Shown: piece by piece, positions 39,122 through 47,991 of the stretch
How the letters are laid out: each line of letters opens with the position of its first letter
How positions within the stretch are numbered: the first letter of the stretch is position 1
DNA from: Arthrobacter sp. ISL-65
GTDB taxonomy: Bacteria; Actinomycetota; Actinomycetes; Actinomycetales; Micrococcaceae
DNA length: 64,000 bases
Reading direction: 5' to 3'
Assembly (NCBI RefSeq): GCF_018613795.1
Contig: NZ_JAGGPN010000008.1
Location: 1-64,000 of the forward strand
Position numbers and translations under genes: made by a program
The notes under the pieces: model-generated
What the model was told of the DNA's origin: nothing
Databases searched by the model: none
What the model saw: the letters and a program-made list of their open reading frames with translations, nothing else

Positions 39122-40312
39122 TTAAGTGCTGGCTTTCCTGGGTGGCAGAGCCAATTTGAAGACCTTGGCCCAGGCGGAACCGACCTGTTTCAGCAGCGGA
39201 CCGGTGGTGTATTTCAGACCGTAGCGCCGGCAAATTTCCCGGACCTGCGGAGCGGCTTCCGCGTACCGGTTGGAGGGCAGATCCGGGAAGAGGTGGTGCT
39301 CGATCTGGAGTGAGAGGTTCCCTGTCATCAGATGCATGAACCGTGACCCTGAAATGTTGGCAGATCCAATCATTTGGCGGATGTACCAGTCCCCGCGCGT
39401 TTCGCCTTCTGCCATTTCCTCGGTAAAGGTGTCCGTGCCTTCGGGAAAGTGCCCGCAAAAAATCACGGCGTGGGCCCACAGGTTGCGGACCACGTTCGCG
39501 GTCAGGGTTCCGAACAACGCCTGTTTCCCCGACCCTGTGAGCATGGCCACCGCCGGGGTAGCAGCGTAGTCCTTGGCGAACTGTTTGATGGCCTTGCGCC
39601 CCAGCGCCTTAAGGTCCCTCTTCATGGCTTCCTGTGATTTGAGGCCTTCCTGATATTCAGGGAGCTCCAAGTCGTAGATCGCGATACCCCATTCGAAAAC
39701 CGGCGCCAGTAAAGCGTTATAGAGCGGGTTTCCCAAGTTGAAGGGCTTCCACTCCTGGTCCGGGTCCATGCGCAGCAGGTTGTATCCGACGTCGCGGTCC
39801 TTACCCACAACGTTGGTCCACCGGTGGTGCAGATCGTTGTGGGTGTGCTGCCAGGACCGTGCCGGGGTAACGAAGTCCCATTCCCAAGTAGTGGAATGGA
39901 TATCAGGATCCCGCATCCAGTCCCACTGGCCGTGCAGGATATTGTGGCCCAGCTCCATGTTCGCCAGTATCTTGGCTGCACTGAGCATGGCGGTGCCGGT
40001 GACCCAAGCAGCCTTGTTCTTGCTGACCAGGAGAGTTGCACGGCCGGTTATTTCCAAGCCGCGCTGGATCTTGATCATCCGGCGGATATACGCGGCGTCG
40101 CTGGCACCGCGTTGTGCCAGGATCCCGTCACGTACCGCGTCGAGTTCGCGGCCCAGCTCTGCCACCTGCTCGTCAGTCAGGTGCGCGGCAGCTGGCGGGC
40201 GCACCGTCGGGCTGCCGGACTCGGCGAGGGCGCCCGGACGCGTCATGCCGGCGGCCGCCTTCTCCGAGGGAACATCCGCGGCTACTTCCGCGGTGTTGTT
40301 GGCGACGGTCAT
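39122..40312 (-). CDS. Membrane fatty-acid desaturase, TetR-linked
   Basis: Three histidine boxes (HNILHGQW, HNDLHHRW, QIEHHLFPD) and hydrophobic segments mark a di-iron acyl desaturase. The frame is open to an ATG at 40393, but that ATG lies inside the operator palindrome and has no ribosome-binding site. The ATG at 40312 overlaps (ATGA) the stop of a short leader frame that has a strong AAGGAG, so translation probably starts there (396 residues). The TetR gene is divergent; membrane-fluidity control by a lipid-sensing repressor is plausible but inferred. Confidence 0.88.
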   Translation of the reverse strand: MTVANNTAEVAADVPSEKAAAGMTRPGALAESGSPTVRPPAAAHLTDEQVAELGRELDAVRDGILAQRGASDAAYIRRMIKIQRGLEITGRATLLVSKNKAAWVTGTAMLSAAKILANMELGHNILHGQWDWMRDPDIHSTTWEWDFVTPARSWQHTHNDLHHRWTNVVGKDRDVGYNLLRMDPDQEWKPFNLGNPLYNALLAPVFEWGIAIYDLELPEYQEGLKSQEAMKRDLKALGRKAIKQFAKDYAATPAVAMLTGSGKQALFGTLTANVVRNLWAHAVIFCGHFPEGTDTFTEEMAEGETRGDWYIRQMIGSANISGSRFMHLMTGNLSLQIEHHLFPDLPSNRYAEAAPQVREICRRYGLKYTTGPLLKQVGSAWAKVFKLALPPRKAST

Positions 40313-40365
40313 GCGCGGCAGTCCGTTGGGGTCTCGGCGTCTGCTGTAACCGTGATGACGGTCAT
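40309..40365 (-). CDS. 18-codon leader peptide coupled to the desaturase
   Basis: ATG at 40365 with AAGGAG at the right distance opens a frame MTVITVTADAETPTDCRA and stops at 40309-40311, where its TGA overlaps the desaturase ATG. Very short and unrecognised; alternatively it is the true desaturase N-terminus after an indel. Confidence 0.4.
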   Translation of the reverse strand: MTVITVTADAETPTDCRA

Positions 40366-40376
40366 GGCTCTCCTTC

Positions 40377-40410
40377 GTTATAACGTTCGTCATATGACGA
40401 CCGTTATAAC
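40377..40410. promoter_or_regulatory. 34-bp near-perfect palindrome, TetR operator
   Basis: GTTATAACGTTCGTCAT (40377-40393) and ATGACGACCGTTATAAC (40394-40410) are inverted repeats matching at 16 of 17 positions. It lies between the leader/desaturase unit and the divergent TetR gene and should control both. Confidence 0.85.
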
Positions 40411-40463
40411 CCTAGGGTAAGGTTGGTACTCCGATCAATCCGATGGGCACACGGGAGGCCGGA

Positions 40464-41057
40464 ATGAGCGAGGATCCGCGGACCAGGATGCTGGCAGGAG
40501 CGGTGGACTTGATGAGTAGGGGCGGTTTGCCTGCTGCGAGCATGCGGGATCTGGCCCGCCACTCGGGCACTCCGCTGGGTTCGACGTACCACTACTTTCC
40601 TGGCGGAAAGCGCCAGCTTGCCCTTGAGGCAGTGCGCTTCGCCGACGATCAGTTGAGGTCCTGGTTGGGTCGGTCACTTGAGCAGGGCCCGGTGGCAGGT
40701 CTGCGCGAATTCCTGGCCGTGTGGCGTCAGATCCTGATTGACAGCGACTTCGAAGCCGGATGTCCGGTTCTGTCCGTTGCCGTGACCGAGCCCCGGGCGG
40801 AGGAAGCCGTGTCTGCGACCAGGGATGCTTTTGTGCACTGGTGTGAGCTGCTGAGTGGGAGTTTGCGCGAGCACGGGACGCCTGCCGACACTGCAGAGGC
40901 ACTCGCGCTGCTGATCGTGACATCGGTGGAGGGCAGCATAGCCATGTGCCGGGTTGAAGGTTCGCCCCGTGCGCTTGATGTTATAGCCCGCACCCTGGAA
41001 GAGCTCACTGAAAACGCCCTCGCTCAGTGCACGTTGACACGTACGCTTGACTCGTGA
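40464..41057 (+). CDS. TetR/AcrR regulator (LmrA/YxaF-like C-terminal domain)
   Basis: A 197-residue repressor with the helix-turn-helix AASMRDLARHSGTPLGSTYHYF and the GCPVLSVAVT segment typical of TetR proteins with the YxaF/LmrA C-terminal domain. ATG at 40464 is chosen over 40443 because GGGAGG lies five bases upstream. Divergent from the desaturase operon across a 34-bp palindrome, so it likely represses desaturation genes in response to an acyl-CoA or lipid-like ligand. Confidence 0.9.
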   Translation: MSEDPRTRMLAGAVDLMSRGGLPAASMRDLARHSGTPLGSTYHYFPGGKRQLALEAVRFADDQLRSWLGRSLEQGPVAGLREFLAVWRQILIDSDFEAGCPVLSVAVTEPRAEEAVSATRDAFVHWCELLSGSLREHGTPADTAEALALLIVTSVEGSIAMCRVEGSPRALDVIARTLEELTENALAQCTLTRTLDS

Positions 41058-41081
41058 ACTAGCCCCAGGTTGGTATGGCGG

Positions 41082-41430
41082 GTCCGTCGGGATGGGAAGT
41101 CCCCGGAAATAAAAGCCCTGGGCACGATTACGGCGGCCCTTCGCACCGGAGTCATCCCCGCTGACCTGCGCGGCGCCTTATATAAGGCCGCCGCGCTCAT
41201 CCCAGGCGTCACCGTCGCAGACAAGCAGGACAATTGACGGCAGGACCGGCGTAGCCATCGGCATCGCGTCCCCGGATGGAGGATCCCGGCAGGGGACCAT
41301 TATCGATCCGGCCACCGGGCTGCTGATCGGGGAACGGAACGTCCTGCTGAAGGACTATCCCGGTTCCCCCGCCGGCACCATAATTACCTGGACTTCCGTA
41401 CGCACATCAGTGGCGAACGCAGCGCCCTAA
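41082..41430 (+). pseudogene. C-terminal relic of a CU044_5270-type membrane protein
   Basis: One frame reads ALRTGVIPADLRGALYKAA and LIPGVTVADKQDN then stops; the next frame continues DGRTGVAIGIAS, IIDPATGLLIGERNVLL and TWTSVRTSVANAAP to 41430. Together they match the C-terminal part of actinobacterial CU044_5270-family proteins, which are usually encoded beside an ECF sigma factor. N-terminus and membrane segment are missing. The shift is near 41228. Confidence 0.65.
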
Positions 41431-41640
41431 GCTCCTGACGACAACAGACGCTGAGACGGCCGGTCACTATCGGGGCCACAGGCCCTCTCAGTCGACTGTC
41501 CCGCCAGCCTTGCAAATGTTGAGAAACGCACCCATCTCTGCTGAAGCCCAAATCCCTGTGCCATGGTTGACCAACGGCTGCGAGGCCGCCGTGAACGCGG
41601 GCCAAGTAGCCGTCCCGGATGGCGAACCAAGACCGCCCGG

Positions 41641-42110
41641 CTAACCTGCGGTTTGTTGGGCGAGGGTGTGGGCGAGGCGGTAGGAGTCGGTGCCGGTTTC
41701 GATGATGGCACCATTGAAGGTCAGCCGATCGACTATGGCGGCGCAGAGGCGCGCGTCGGTGAAGGTCTTGGTCCAGCCGGAGAACGATTCGTTGGAAGCG
41801 ATGGCGATGGAGTTTTTCTCTTCCCTTTCGGTGAGGACCTGGAAGAGGAGTTCGGCGCCGTGCCGGTCCAGCTCCATATAGCCGAGCTCATCGATGCAGA
41901 GCAGGTCGACGCGGCCGTAGCGGGCGATAGTCTTGGCTAGGACTTTCTCATCCGCAGCCTCCACAAGCTCGTTTACGAGCCTGGTGGCCAGGGTGTATTT
42001 GACCCGGTAACCCTTCTCTGCCGCGGCGGTGCCGAGGCCGATTAGCAGGTGGGATTTACCGGTTCCGGAGTCCCCGATCAGACACAGGGGTGCCTTTGCG
42101 GATCCAGTCC
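41641..42110 (-). pseudogene. istB: Truncated IstB of a second IS21-family element
   Basis: About 155 residues from Walker A (LCLIGDSGTGKSHLLIG) through Walker B (VDLLCIDELGYMELD) and ASNESFSGWTKTFTDARLCAAI to the normal C-terminus RLAHTLAQQTAG. The N-terminal part is replaced at about 42110 by the end of an IS481 element. It is unrelated at the detailed level to the istB at 14.1 kb, so a different IS21 subgroup. No istA is present. Confidence 0.85.
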
Positions 42111-42113
42111 CCA

Positions 42114-42218
42114 CGGATTCACCGCAAAACAACGCACAACTGTCACCGATGTCCTGACACACGAACCGTCACCGATGTCCTGATGCAGAATTGTCACCCA
42201 TGTCCCGAGACATCACAC
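42114..42218. repeat. 105-bp fragment of the right end of an IS481 element
   Basis: Identical to 43529-43633, the 3' end of the full element (end of the transposase gene plus terminal repeat). It is a remnant of another copy lying head-to-tail with the full one, separated by 13 bp (42219-42231). Confidence 0.92.
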
Positions 42219-42231
42219 AACCGAATCCGAA

Positions 42232-43633
42232 GTGTGATGTCTCAGGACATCGTTCACAGTTCTGCGTCAGGACACCGGTGGCACTATCAGGGTTCTTGGT
42301 GGTGACACTTCTGCCGTTTTGATCGGTGGATGAGTGGAGTTGAACCTGTTGATCCTCGTGTCCGGTTAGCCATCTCGGGGTGGCCGGATGACGCGCCCCG
42401 TGGTGCTGTGACCTCGTTCTGTGCCGAGCATGGCATCTCTCGTAAGACGTTTTATGTGTTACTGGGCAGGGCCCGGACTGAGGGCCCGGCTGCGGCGTTG
42501 GAACCGCGGTCCCGCCGGCCGCGCACGAGCCCGTCCAGGATCAGTGATGAGGTCAAGGGGCAGGCCTGCCAGGTGCGGGCGGCGTTGGAGCGCTCGGGCC
42601 TGGACCATGGACCGATCAGCGTGTTCGAGAAGATGAAGGCCATGGGCCTGGAACCAGTGCCGTCGGTTCCGTCGCTGGCCAGGATCTTCCGTCAGACCGG
42701 TGTCGCGAGGTTGGAGCCCCGGAAGAGGCCCCGGGCCGCGTATCGCCGGTTCGTTTACCCTGCCCCAAACTGTCTGTGGCAGCTGGACGCGACCGAGTAC
42801 GTCCTTACCGGTGGCCGTAAATGCGTGATCTTCCAGCTCATCGATGACCATTCCCGTGTCGCTGTCGCCTCCCATGTCGCCACCGGGGAAACGTCTGAGG
42901 CCGCGATCGCGGTCGTGCAGAAGGGCATTACCGCCCGTGGGGTGCCGCAGAAACTGCTCACGGATAACGGGGCCGCGTTGAACCCTTCGCGGCAAGGCCG
43001 GCAAGGCCGGCTCGTCACGTACGCGACCTCTCTGGGGATCGAGGCGATCACCGGGAAACCGTACAAACCGACCACGCAGGGCAAGAACGAACGCTTCCAT
43101 CAGACCCTGTTCCGGTTCCTGGACAAACAACCTCTCGCCGGGACACTTGAGCAGCTCCAGGACCAGGTCGACGCGTTCGACGAGCTCTATAACACCCACC
43201 GCCCGCACCAGAGCCTGCCCGGGCGGATCACCCCGCAGCAAGCATGGGACGCCACACCGGTCGCTGCACCACCACACCCGAAACCTGCTCTAGTCCTCCC
43301 GCAGGGAATCGACCAGGGCAGCGGCCAGGCCACCCGCATCGCGTACCCCAACGGCAGAGTCACAATCAATAGCGTGGTCTACATGATCGGCAAACCCTAC
43401 GCCCGGCAGAGCATCCACGCGTGCTGGGACGCCGAAACGATCCAATTCTTCGATGTCCAGGGCACCCACATCACTTCCTACCCCCGACCAGCGGCCGGGA
43501 CCAAAGCAGTCGGAAACGGCAAGCCACCCGGATTCACCGCAAAACAACGCACAACTGTCACCGATGTCCTGACACACGAACCGTCACCGATGTCCTGATG
43601 CAGAATTGTCACCCATGTCCCGAGACATCACAC
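42232..43633 (+). mobile_element. IS481-family insertion sequence, apparently intact
   Basis: The left end begins GTGTGATGTCTCAGGACAT and the right end, read on the other strand from 43633, begins GTGTGATGTCTCGGGACAT, giving clear inverted repeats with internal repeats of the CAGGACAT type. One full-length transposase gene fills it. 1,402 bp fits the family. The solo 105-bp right end next to it and the interrupted istB show earlier activity of the same element. Confidence 0.9.
42330..43598 (+). CDS. IS481-family transposase
   Basis: A 422-residue DDE transposase: N-terminal helix-turn-helix (CAEHGISRKTFYVLLGRA), then the integrase core with the catalytic residues visible in WQLDATEY (D), LTDNGAAL (D) and TTQGKNERFHQTLFR (E), and NTHRPHQSLPGRITPQQAW near the end of the core. 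Full length without frameshifts, so this copy may be active. Its last 23 codons lie in the 105-bp duplicated end. Confidence 0.93.
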   Translation: MSGVEPVDPRVRLAISGWPDDAPRGAVTSFCAEHGISRKTFYVLLGRARTEGPAAALEPRSRRPRTSPSRISDEVKGQACQVRAALERSGLDHGPISVFEKMKAMGLEPVPSVPSLARIFRQTGVARLEPRKRPRAAYRRFVYPAPNCLWQLDATEYVLTGGRKCVIFQLIDDHSRVAVASHVATGETSEAAIAVVQKGITARGVPQKLLTDNGAALNPSRQGRQGRLVTYATSLGIEAITGKPYKPTTQGKNERFHQTLFRFLDKQPLAGTLEQLQDQVDAFDELYNTHRPHQSLPGRITPQQAWDATPVAAPPHPKPALVLPQGIDQGSGQATRIAYPNGRVTINSVVYMIGKPYARQSIHACWDAETIQFFDVQGTHITSYPRPAAGTKAVGNGKPPGFTAKQRTTVTDVLTHEPSPMS

Positions 43634-43648
43634 GGCCCAGTCCGAAGC

Positions 43649-43682
43649 CCGGGGTGTGCACATTGTGCACACCCCGGTTTTT
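43649..43682 (+). terminator. Perfect rho-independent terminator
   Basis: CCGGGGTGTGCAC (43649-43661) pairs with GTGCACACCCCGG (43665-43677) around ATT, followed by TTTTT. It lies just right of the IS481 element and no longer follows an intact gene of its own. Its core GTGTGCAC-N3-GTGCACAC recurs at 53671. Confidence 0.8.
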
Positions 43683-43745
43683 GCGACGGCGGTAGGACAT
43701 GGGTGGTTGGGAGCGGACGGCGGAGCCAATACGTGGATCATGGAC

Positions 43746-44819
43746 TCACGGCTCGACGTTCAGCGCATGACTGATTAGTTCCGGAAGCGGGTTGCCGCCG
43801 CCACTGGTGTTCGGCCCTCCCGTGCCGCCCCAATTCTCTGCGCTTTGCGACGCGACGACACGAGGCCACGGGTCGCCGGCCCACCACCCGAAGTAGGGCC
43901 CGCCGGACTGCCCTGGGACGGCGTCAATCCGGTGACGGAGCCCGAGAGAATCGCGTCCACCGATGGTGCGGGTAGAGTCGCTGTCGAAGGCGCCATTACC
44001 GATGAAAGCAGGCCGCACACCTCCGGCCAGGTCTGACGGATACCCAACATGAGCCCAATGCGCGCCTCCATTCCACGACGTCGCGTATGCTCTCGATCCC
44101 ATCCAACCAACGGTGTCTCCCAGACGGCGGTCCAGAACACATATCACGTAGTCGAATGCGCACTCGTCAGCAGAGATACCGTCTCCCGCATTCGCTTGGT
44201 TCCACCAATAGACGCGTGTAACACCGGCACGTCCGAAAGGCTCACTCTCATCGAACCGGAGGGGGGTGAACCTCATCCAGCCGGCAGTATTGTTCGGCCC
44301 CCAATTGACGACGTGGCTGGCTGTCATCATGTGACGCGGGCCCACCATCACCCCGGAACCCCATCCTGCAGCGGTGTTCACGATGCCGCAGGCAGACCAC
44401 GGAAACGAGGTATCGGAGAACGTGAACCTCGAATCCGGCGCGAAGACGGCAGTAGGGTCGCCGCGTTCTTCACCGTCAGCGACGACGCCCAGCCCAGATG
44501 GAAATCTAGGGGGCGACTGAAGCTCGTGGGAGAGCTCATCGGGGAACACATGGAGGGGGCGGTACGGGCTAGCAAACCCGTCGGTGGCATACAGGCCAGT
44601 CTGCACGTTCGCCCTGCTGAGATCGACAGTCTCCAGTGGACGGGGAAAGCGGTGCTCGCCGGGGCGGCGACCCCGGGCTACGACAACAATCGCATCATCG
44701 GACCGGCGGACCTCACGTCGACGTCTTCGTCCGGGCGGACCGTTATGCGAGCGACTTCCTCCTCCCCGCCCTCCTCCGCTGGCGCCTCCGCTTCCCGGTT
44801 GCCGATCGCGTCGGCCCAT
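43746..44819 (-). CDS. V8/glutamyl-endopeptidase-like serine protease
   Basis: 357 residues with a chymotrypsin-fold domain after about residue 125. The triad is readable: His169 in MMTASHVV, Asp223 in CAFDYVICVLD and Ser305 in VPGQSGGPYFG; TNTAAGWGSGVMVG-like text precedes the His as in V8 proteases. No signal peptide is evident. The first ~60 residues look Arg/Gly-rich and non-coding, whereas an overlapping frame from an ATG at 44866 (MTQAIDADVPPLEV to VARITVRPDEDVDVRS) has coding-like codon use and ends at 44678. A frameshift near 44690 probably separates the true N-terminus from the protease. Members of this family usually cut after Glu or Asp and are secreted. Confidence 0.8.
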   Translation of the reverse strand: MGRRDRQPGSGGASGGGRGGGSRSHNGPPGRRRRREVRRSDDAIVVVARGRRPGEHRFPRPLETVDLSRANVQTGLYATDGFASPYRPLHVFPDELSHELQSPPRFPSGLGVVADGEERGDPTAVFAPDSRFTFSDTSFPWSACGIVNTAAGWGSGVMVGPRHMMTASHVVNWGPNNTAGWMRFTPLRFDESEPFGRAGVTRVYWWNQANAGDGISADECAFDYVICVLDRRLGDTVGWMGSRAYATSWNGGAHWAHVGYPSDLAGGVRPAFIGNGAFDSDSTRTIGGRDSLGLRHRIDAVPGQSGGPYFGWWAGDPWPRVVASQSAENWGGTGGPNTSGGGNPLPELISHALNVEP

Positions 44820-45804
44820 TGCCCTACCTCGAGCGGCGGCACATCTGCATCAATGGCTTGCGTCACGTCATCCCCATGGGTACATGAGACGGGCAGGGTT
44901 CCCTCTCTCGTGATCAGCCTGCCAAGTGGGACGTTACTGCCGCGTTACCGGGCGGCACGACATTCGAGCGCCTGCCTGGATTTCGGTCAGCGGTTCTCGG
45001 GCCGTGCCTCCGTGGCTTCGACCCGGCCGGCATCTCACTGGACCCGGGTGCCGCCCAGGATGCAAGTTGCCCGGCAGCGGGAGAACGCTGACGGTCAAGC
45101 TCATACCTGTGGCCATCATGCAGGCAGTACCTACCGGCGTCGCTGGGGAGAGTCGTCTCAAAGACAATCCACCGTTTTGCTGGGAGAACGCTACTGACCG
45201 GATCCTCGTCGTCGCTGAATGCCTGCATTTCATGGAGTCGAGGCGCCGCGCCCTTTGACCGGCAGGAAGCTCAGCAAGGGGCTCAAGTAGCGTGTTCAAG
45301 CTCGACCCTCGAAGAGCGCCATCATTGAAACCACGCAGCGCACCAGTAATGCGGAAGTCACCTAAAGACGCTAATAAAGGCCTCACGGCTGCAGGTCCTA
45401 ATGGAATACAAAGGTAATCCATTGGAATGTCGAATAGATTTGCACATTCGATGGTCATATGACTAAATTTGTCACATGACCATATTTGGGGGATCATACT
45501 GATGTCTGAAGCGGTCTCAAGAGCCGAAGCGACAAACAACGAAGCGTCCTATGAGACAACGCGCATTCGGGTCCTCGCACGATCGTCTCAGCCAGCAATC
45601 TTGAGCAAACCTTTTGCGAACGTTGGTGAAGTCCTGATTCATGTGCAGCAGGATCAAGATTGCCGGCGCATGCCGGTCCTCGGGTCTTCCTTGGCAGAAC
45701 TCGCCGGGCCACTGTCGGCGGACAGACGAGGCGGCCCCGGGCATGGAGACTCCGCGATTGTCCCGCAGGTGGGTGATCGCAGACTGAGAGTAAGGTGAAT
45801 TGCC
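44820..45804. other. Gene-poor stretch, possibly degenerate
   Basis: No gene is well supported. The plus strand at 44920-45088 reads WDVTAALPGGTTFERLPGF and RGFDPAGISLDPG with coding-like bias but has no start and ends after ~55 residues. A frame 45502-45798 (MSEAVSRAEATNNEASYET) has GGGGGA upstream and a palindrome (45453-45481) before it, and could be a small gene; I do not recognise it. Confidence 0.35.
45453..45481. promoter_or_regulatory. Inverted repeat, operator-like
   Basis: GGTCATATGAC (45453-45463) and GTCACATGACC (45471-45481) match as inverted repeats at 10 of 11 positions around TAAATTT. AT-rich surroundings suggest a promoter for the small frame at 45502. Confidence 0.55.
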
Positions 45805-46053
45805 GTGATAAGCGATGATCGTTCGTCAGGAATATCCGGGCAAGACGGGGCAGGCGCGGCGATGCCCCCTATGGGCACGCTAGTCATTCGTACCTGGTAC
45901 GAGCCGGACCAGGTTTCCGGATTCCGCGCCAGGGTAATGTATGGTCAGGGTCCCGACGGTGAAGCCAACACGGCTGCCACCGCCGACCCAGACGAGGTCC
46001 TAAGTATCGTGCGTGAGTGGCTCTCGGCCCAGCCTGGCTCTTCAGGCGGCTAA
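45805..46053 (+). CDS. Small hypothetical protein
   Basis: 82 residues from a GTG, or about 60 from an in-frame ATG near 45874 (MGTLVIRTWYEPDQ). FRARVMYGQGPDGEANT and DEVLSIVREWLSAQPG give the look of a conserved short soluble protein found in Arthrobacter relatives, but I cannot name a family. No membrane segment or known motif. Coding-like base composition supports it. Confidence 0.5.
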   Translation: MISDDRSSGISGQDGAGAAMPPMGTLVIRTWYEPDQVSGFRARVMYGQGPDGEANTAATADPDEVLSIVREWLSAQPGSSGG

Positions 46054-46220
46054 AGGGCACAGATCCGAAGATTATGAGCAAGATCGGCGAAACCGTACCG
46101 CGGGACTCTCCAAGCGCCGTCGTTGTCGGCCGCGGAGGATCAGCATGGCCCAACTAGAGCCGCCTGCGTGTCGGTGGCCCGGGCCATGGAAAGGTGTCTC
46201 TCATTCCGTTCCGTTGCCCC

Positions 46221-46940
46221 TCACCGAACATCGGCAACAAGCCTTCGAATCGCTTCTGATGGAGCAATCCGCATGTCCGTCTTCAGCTGCGCTTCGTACT
46301 TCTCGAAGGCCCGAAGTGCTGAGGCGTTGTTACCCTGCAGCCGCTCAGCCTGAATTAGGAGTCCAACCGCTCTTTCGTAGAGTGGTTCAAGCTCCAGCGC
46401 TGCCTCGGAGGCTTCCAGTGCCACCTCGTATTCGCACCGTGCCAGCGACTCTCGGGCTATCACGAGAAGGGCGTGCAGACGGTCATGTCTAAGTCGGGTT
46501 TGCTCAAAAATAACCCAGTCTTCATACCAGCCTGGGAGAAGTTCCGCATATCGTAACTCGTGAAGGCAAGAAGCAGCATCACCGTTGAGCCCGACTTGGC
46601 TCAGATGCCGGATTTGCGACCGGACGCGGTGAAGGTCGACGTCCACCAGTTCGCTGAGTGATAGCACACCCCCGCCATTGATCAACAGGCCAGGCACCTG
46701 CCTTGAAATGAGATGCAGGCTCACACGCAGGCTTTCCATGGCTCGCGACTCAGAATGCTCCGGCCATAGTAGCCCCACCAGATAGCTCCGGGGGCGCGGT
46801 CCATTTAAGGCCAGCGCCGTAACCAGCCGCTGTTGGCGGGCTGCGACGTGCACGATATTGGCGCCGCAGAGAAGTTGCCATGACTGAAACAGGCTTAACT
46901 GAAAATCACCATAGTCACCGTTGCCCATGGTTACCCCCAA
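46221..46940 (-). CDS. BTAD-containing SARP/AfsR-like regulator
   Basis: 239 residues: an N-terminal OmpR-like winged-helix region (ARQQRLVTALALNGPRPRS, LLWPEHSESRAMESLRVSLHLISRQVPGLL) and a C-terminal bacterial transcriptional activator domain with helical repeats (LLPGWYEDWVIFEQTRLRHDRLHALLVIARESL, ALEASEAALELEPLYERAVGLLIQAERLQGN). There is no ATPase domain, so it is of the small SARP type. Such regulators activate local clusters; the nearest candidates are the protease genes and the operon at 48-52.7 kb. The start could be 46940 or 46928. Confidence 0.85.
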   Translation of the reverse strand: MGVTMGNGDYGDFQLSLFQSWQLLCGANIVHVAARQQRLVTALALNGPRPRSYLVGLLWPEHSESRAMESLRVSLHLISRQVPGLLINGGGVLSLSELVDVDLHRVRSQIRHLSQVGLNGDAASCLHELRYAELLPGWYEDWVIFEQTRLRHDRLHALLVIARESLARCEYEVALEASEAALELEPLYERAVGLLIQAERLQGNNASALRAFEKYEAQLKTDMRIAPSEAIRRLVADVR

Positions 46941-47609
46941 ATCCAGTGGCTCTAGAGATCTGGGACAGATCTACGAACGAGGATCCGCAGTTTCACGAGT
47001 CATGTCAATGATCCGACGAGACTTACGAATAGTGCTCGCGAAGTGGGGCACGTGCCTCACTTGGCCAACCTCACGAAACGAGGGCCGGAGTCAAGGCGCT
47101 GCTGGGACCATCATGGACGGTCAGGCTTGTCGATGTCAGCAGGGGGAGGCAGCCTGAACCGCGCAGCGGCGAACCTTGGCAGCCTCGGTCCTGGAACTGG
47201 ATCCAGGACACATGCACGTGGTGGTCGTGGAAGGGCATAGACCGGATCCCTGTTCGCCAGCAAACAGTAGAAACTCCTTCCCGAATGTGGCAATCTCGAG
47301 TCGCCCGCAACGGCTTGGTATGGAAACATCCCAATCGAAAGAATTCGACATCACATGCATGATTCGTGCCCAATTTCCATGAGCCATGGTTCCTAAGGAA
47401 ACCTTTCCCCGGGGTGAGTTCCCCAGTTTCTAGCACGAGTCCTCAATATTCCTCATCGTCTTGAACGAGCGACACCAAGGATGGCGTTTCGAGAAATGTA
47501 GGTAAGTGCCACCGCGGGCGGTGACTTGAAGAAAACCCCTTCCGCTGGACAACTAGGTGTATTGAGCCGACGCACTGCGGCCACATCTAAGTGAGAAGCT
47601 CGGCCAATG
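46941..47609. other. Gene-poor stretch upstream of the BTAD regulator
   Basis: No convincing gene on either strand. It should include the promoter of the regulator. The lipoprotein relic begins at its right edge. Confidence 0.4.
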
Positions 47610-47789
47610 TTCTACGAGGGCTTGAAGCCGGCGCAGGCCGAGTACAGAGTGAGCAAACCTGGTCAAGCTCGCTTCTGCGTCGAAGTAGCTAACTGGAACG
47701 AGCAGGCAGTCAAGTCCGCCAAGAATTACCTCGAATAACCGTCCTTCTCGCGTTCCGGGCTGATCGACCAACTGAAGACGGGTCTCTAG
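47610..47789 (+). pseudogene. Ltp-family surface lipoprotein relic
   Basis: FYEGLKPAQAEYRVS, then VEVANWNEQAVKSAKNYLE, an in-frame TAA, and PSFSRSGLIDQLKTG to a TAG. This matches the repeated unit of Ltp (host cell-surface-exposed lipoprotein) proteins, W(N)EQAVKSAKNYLEYSSFSR.GLIDQL. Only about one and a half repeats remain; no start, no lipobox. The TAA replaces the expected Tyr codon. Confidence 0.75.
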
Positions 47790-47991
47790 TGGCCCGTTTC
47801 AGTTCCAATTGTGGTGGTGTCGAGGCCGACGCGGCCGCTGGAACTGAGCCATACGGCAACCCGGAACCTAAGCCCGCAGATGCTCGACACAGGACTTGCA
47901 CTGCAGCCATCCCGGCCGCCGGCGGGGGTGCCCGCGCCACATAGTGCGTCGACCTGCCGGCCGAGATCCTGTTCCTGGTACACACACAGCT

